Source: Spirochaetaceae bacterium (GTDB taxonomy: Bacteria; Spirochaetota; Spirochaetia; CADAEX01). From it: a DNA stretch of 7,008 nucleotides. Shown piece by piece: positions 4,175 through 7,008 of this stretch (position 1 is the stretch's first letter; the number at the start of each line of letters is the position of its first letter). The notes beneath the pieces are model-generated. The model saw nothing but the letters and a program-made list of their open reading frames with translations, searched no databases and was not told the DNA's origin. The position numbers and the translations under genes were made by a program. The stretch covers positions 1 to 7,008 of the forward strand of contig WRFK01000079.1 in the NCBI GenBank assembly GCA_009778835.1, in the 5' to 3' direction.

Positions 4175-7008
4175 TTACTTTCTCCTGAACGCAAGAATTG
4201 TTAAATCATCATATTGTTCATCTTGTTTAAGATTTGAATAAATATCATATCCGGGGTTATCGGTTGCTTCGACAGGATATGCAAAGAAACGTCTATACTG
4301 ATCAAAGTACAATTTTAAAAAATTATTTACTTTTTTATCTATAGTAATTTTATTATCTGCTGTTGCGGATGGATCAAGTATTATTCTGAAGATTTTTTCT
4401 ACAGAAACCATTGCCATAATAGCTTGTTCCATTGTTCCTTCACATGATGTAAAATCAAATGTAAGCAGTTCGTCATCAATAGGGTTATGATATTTATCAA
4501 GTTTATAAGTTGATTTACTAAAGACTGCATTTAAAACATCATACAATCTCTTAATGCCCAATTCTTCATTTCCTGCGCCTATAGAATGATTTCCATGCGA
4601 CTCCCCTTCCTTTAATCCTGGCTCAGTGCATATTATCTGTTCGAATTTGCTGTTTCGAAACATTCTTTTGGATTCTTCTATACCGTCAGTAAAAAACAGG
4701 AAAGCATCTCCTCTTTCAACTTGCATTTTAACTTGCTGGAATTTATCAGAAACCATTACTGACGGGAAAACTCCGGATGCCGGAGAGTCAGGAAGCGTTA
4801 TCTGTTTCATTCTATTTTCTTTTTTACTGTAAAAGTGGACAATACTATCCCCTGCATTGCATAAATAACTTTCGCCTGTTGTTACATTAATTATAGCAAG
4901 TACTAATGTTGCAAATCTGCCCTTAAATCCTCGCTCTTCAAGCATGTCATTGATGTTTATAACTACCTCGGAAAGATTTATTCTTCGTTTGCTGTTCCAA
5001 TGCCTAAAATGGTTCAGGAAAATTGTGGCAACTTCCACCATGATCAACGATGCAGGTACACCTTTTCCCGCAACGTCGCATTTTATGATTGCATAGTTAT
5101 CATTATCAAGTTTTAAATAATCAAAATAGTCGCCCGATACACCTTTTGCCCCTTCATAGTATCCGAAGAATTCAAATTTATTAGTAACCTCTTTTCCTGT
5201 TGTATGCTTGTTTCCGTTGCTATCTTTTTCAAGAGGAATAAACATTTTCTGAATCTCTTTTCCGACTGTAAGGTCTTTGCTTGCTGCTGCGGCTTTTACC
5301 AAGCCTACAGTCATTTGGTTAACTGTTTCCGCAAGAAGAGAAATTTCATCCTTGGATTTTATTACTATAACATGGTCTTTTAATGTTTCCTTATCTTCCG
5401 TATCACGGATAATTTCAAGACCTTCTACCAGCTTGCGAATAGGGCTAATAATAATCGCCGCAAGAATAAGAGCGCCCACTACTCCAAATGCGACTGCAAT
5501 TGCAGCAATTACAGCAGCTTGTTTTACAAGAGAAATATTTGAGTTTCTTGTTTCCTTAATGATACTGCTTGTTGATACTCCAAGCCGCACAACTCCCCTA
5601 AAATAATTTTCTTCTCCAGGCTGCCTGAAAATAATAGGTTTATAAAAAGTATAAACCATATCCCTAATATTATATTCTTCGATATCAAAATGCGGATAAC
5701 TATATACTTCCTTTCCGATCTCTTTTAATATTCTGGTTATTATCTGGTCATATTCCCTTATTTGGTTCTGTAATTCCTGAAGTTCCGCTTCACTTCCTGC
5801 CCTGCCGACAAGTCTTCTGGCCTGTTGTCCAAGCTTGTCAATCTCCTGAGAATAAGTTGAAACTGCCGCTGAAGCTTCGTTATTTATTGTGCGTTCAAGA
5901 TCAGATATCATTGCAGAAACTGAATCAACAACTCTTTCTCTTCCGGGGATTATTTCCCTGGTGCTAATTTTTGAATATATATTCGAATCATCAGTTACCC
6001 ATAAATAATCATGTCCCATTTCTCTTCCCGAACTTCTTCCTGTTATAGTTACATATCTTGCATCAAGCATAGCTTCTCTTTGTGATGGTAAAAGTCCAAG
6101 CTCAAGCATGTTTGCGCTTGGTAAATATGATCTTGCACCATGCGTAAGACTTTCAAGCAATACGCTTACCTGCTGATGCAATCCTGTAACAAGATTCTTC
6201 TTTTCTGTTTTTAACATAAATCTTCCAAGTGGAAGAGCTATCATTAAAACAACCGCAAAAACAATAGATATTACAAAGAGTGTAAATTTTAATCTTAAAC
6301 CCATTCCCTTATTTTTAATTTTCATAACACCTTCTTTTATTTCCGTACTGGAAATAGGAATCCCTTTCATTATAGCATAAATTTCTTTATTAAGTTGTTT
6401 TCGCTCACTGTATGCTGCTCTAATTCTGGAAACTGAAACAAGTATTACAAGAAAACAGAATGCAAGAACAAAATAAAAACCTGCTCCGCCCAAACTAAAT
6501 GTAAACATCTTCCGTTTAACAGGCTTCCAAACTGTTTCCTGATCAGAAATAAAATATCCAAATTTTACATTGCCTGACGGTTCTAGTCTTATTGCAGGCT
6601 TGCTAAAATAGAGACCGCGGGTCGGATGAATAAGTCCTATCCTGTATTCTCCTTCCTTAATATCGTAAACAGTAAAATCTGTTATACGCCTGTCGGTTTC
6701 AACATTATACGCGCCTTCACTAAGGTAAAAAGTATAATCCCATGGCTCTTCTCCATCCCTGTCAAGAATCAGGGTTGTTACATTTCCGCCAACAGAAAAA
6801 CCTCTTCCGGTTAAACTGATAGATATTCTATCAAGCTGATCTTTTACAGCATTTATGGATGTAATATATGTAACAGGAACATATTTATTCAGTTTAAAAA
6901 GGGTTTGTACTGGTTCTCCAATATTGCCTGCTTCATCAATAGCTGATACAGATAATCCCCATATTCCGTTATCCATACCGCTTACATCGAAATATGAAGC
7001 CTTAATGA
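4175..7008 (-). CDS. membrane-bound SpoIIE/RsbU-type PP2C phosphatase with Ig-like sensor region and HAMP domain, 5' partial
   Basis: The open frame continues past the ATG at 6976 to the window edge, so the true start lies outside; residues here count from that ATG. Order: end of one Ig-like domain (SAIDEAGN, 11-18), a second beta-rich domain (about 45-140), membrane helix (164-183), short cytoplasmic loop, membrane helix (229-250), extracytoplasmic sensor region (251-485) with a coiled-coil-like stretch (355-420), membrane helix (486-510), HAMP (about 508-560), and PP2C domain (about 600-930). Catalytic metal-binding motifs are intact: SGDYFD (D616), CDVAGKG (D634), NAGD (707-710), TDG (D764) and DDLT (D923, D924). 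Such enzymes typically dephosphorylate STAS-domain anti-sigma antagonists in partner switching; no STAS or kinase gene is in view. The stretch between TDG and DDLT is about 160 residues, far longer than usual. The TAA abuts the zinc-ribbon gene. Confidence 0.9.
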   Translation of the reverse strand, partial: IKASYFDVSGMDNGIWGLSVSAIDEAGNIGEPVQTLFKLNKYVPVTYITSINAVKDQLDRISISLTGRGFSVGGNVTTLILDRDGEEPWDYTFYLSEGAYNVETDRRITDFTVYDIKEGEYRIGLIHPTRGLYFSKPAIRLEPSGNVKFGYFISDQETVWKPVKRKMFTFSLGGAGFYFVLAFCFLVILVSVSRIRAAYSERKQLNKEIYAIMKGIPISSTEIKEGVMKIKNKGMGLRLKFTLFVISIVFAVVLMIALPLGRFMLKTEKKNLVTGLHQQVSVLLESLTHGARSYLPSANMLELGLLPSQREAMLDARYVTITGRSSGREMGHDYLWVTDDSNIYSKISTREIIPGRERVVDSVSAMISDLERTINNEASAAVSTYSQEIDKLGQQARRLVGRAGSEAELQELQNQIREYDQIITRILKEIGKEVYSYPHFDIEEYNIRDMVYTFYKPIIFRQPGEENYFRGVVRLGVSTSSIIKETRNSNISLVKQAAVIAAIAVAFGVVGALILAAIIISPIRKLVEGLEIIRDTEDKETLKDHVIVIKSKDEISLLAETVNQMTVGLVKAAAASKDLTVGKEIQKMFIPLEKDSNGNKHTTGKEVTNKFEFFGYYEGAKGVSGDYFDYLKLDNDNYAIIKCDVAGKGVPASLIMVEVATIFLNHFRHWNSKRRINLSEVVININDMLEERGFKGRFATLVLAIINVTTGESYLCNAGDSIVHFYSKKENRMKQITLPDSPASGVFPSVMVSDKFQQVKMQVERGDAFLFFTDGIEESKRMFRNSKFEQIICTEPGLKEGESHGNHSIGAGNEELGIKRLYDVLNAVFSKSTYKLDKYHNPIDDELLTFDFTSCEGTMEQAIMAMVSVEKIFRIILDPSATADNKITIDKKVNNFLKLYFDQYRRFFAYPVEATDNPGYDIYSNLKQDEQYDDLTILAFRRK
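4182..4186 (-). promoter_or_regulatory. Shine-Dalgarno of the zinc-ribbon gene inside the phosphatase gene
   Basis: The minus strand reads AGGAG, seven bases and then GTG. The site lies in the last codons of the phosphatase gene, and the intervening bases include its TAA stop. This fixes the GTG start and points to reinitiation by ribosomes finishing the phosphatase. Confidence 0.7.
6323..6335 (-). promoter_or_regulatory. possible internal translation start in the phosphatase gene
   Basis: In frame with the phosphatase, AGAAGG (6330-6335) precedes an ATG (6323-6325, residue 218) by four bases. The encoded MKIKNKG followed by the helix at 229-250 reads like a natural N-terminus of a sensor-HAMP protein. 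A shorter isoform without the Ig-like region and first helix is possible. Chance is also plausible in AT-rich, purine-rich code. Confidence 0.25.

Noticed and set aside
5277..5606. Plus-strand open frame opposite the phosphatase (109 codons)
   Set aside because: It is the antisense shadow of the HAMP and membrane region of a well-supported gene, with no recognisable domain.
4175..6976. Complete phosphatase gene starting at the ATG at 6976
   Set aside because: The frame stays open upstream to the edge (residues KASYFDVSG precede that Met), and the Ig-like domain would be cut in half; the start lies outside the window.

Overview
The window is AT-rich bacterial DNA that most resembles Spirochaetota. 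The pointers are a large SpoIIE-type phosphatase with an extracytoplasmic Ig-like N-terminus, a lipoprotein with a relaxed spirochaete-style lipobox, and a PilZ-type protein resembling the spirochaetal DUF1577 family. This assignment rests on protein character alone; there is no rRNA or other marker. I see no CRISPR array, tRNA, transposase or phage gene.

Left block, plus strand (1-1617). Two full 42-bp tandem repeats and part of a third, each with an internal dyad, run up to 10 bp before a three-gene overlapping operon. The operon encodes a membrane-anchored NusG domain II protein, a Gx-family integral membrane protein (often labelled heptaprenyl diphosphate synthase component I), and a membrane protein with EcfT/CbiQ-like character. 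It looks like a small membrane uptake module, possibly ECF-like, with no ATPase in view. The substrate is unknown.

Right block, minus strand (1585-7008). Reading right to left, it starts with a partial membrane-bound SpoIIE/PP2C phosphatase that runs off the window. A small double zinc-ribbon tail-anchored protein follows at zero spacing. After about 285 bp of non-coding DNA with scattered degenerate direct repeats comes a second transcription unit: a lipoprotein and then a PilZ-type protein. This unit has a good sigma70-type promoter placed so close to the GTG start that the lipoprotein mRNA is probably leaderless. The two blocks converge, and their terminal genes overlap tail to tail by 33 bp.

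The most unusual points are the PilZ protein, whose RxxxR and DxSxxG motifs are about 210 residues apart with a GAF-like region between them; the leaderless lipoprotein promoter; the palindromic 42-bp repeats upstream of the transport-like operon; and the phosphatase, which has a large insertion in its catalytic domain and a possible internal translation start. Three of the four minus-strand genes start at GTG or TTG, and the real start of the fourth lies outside the window.
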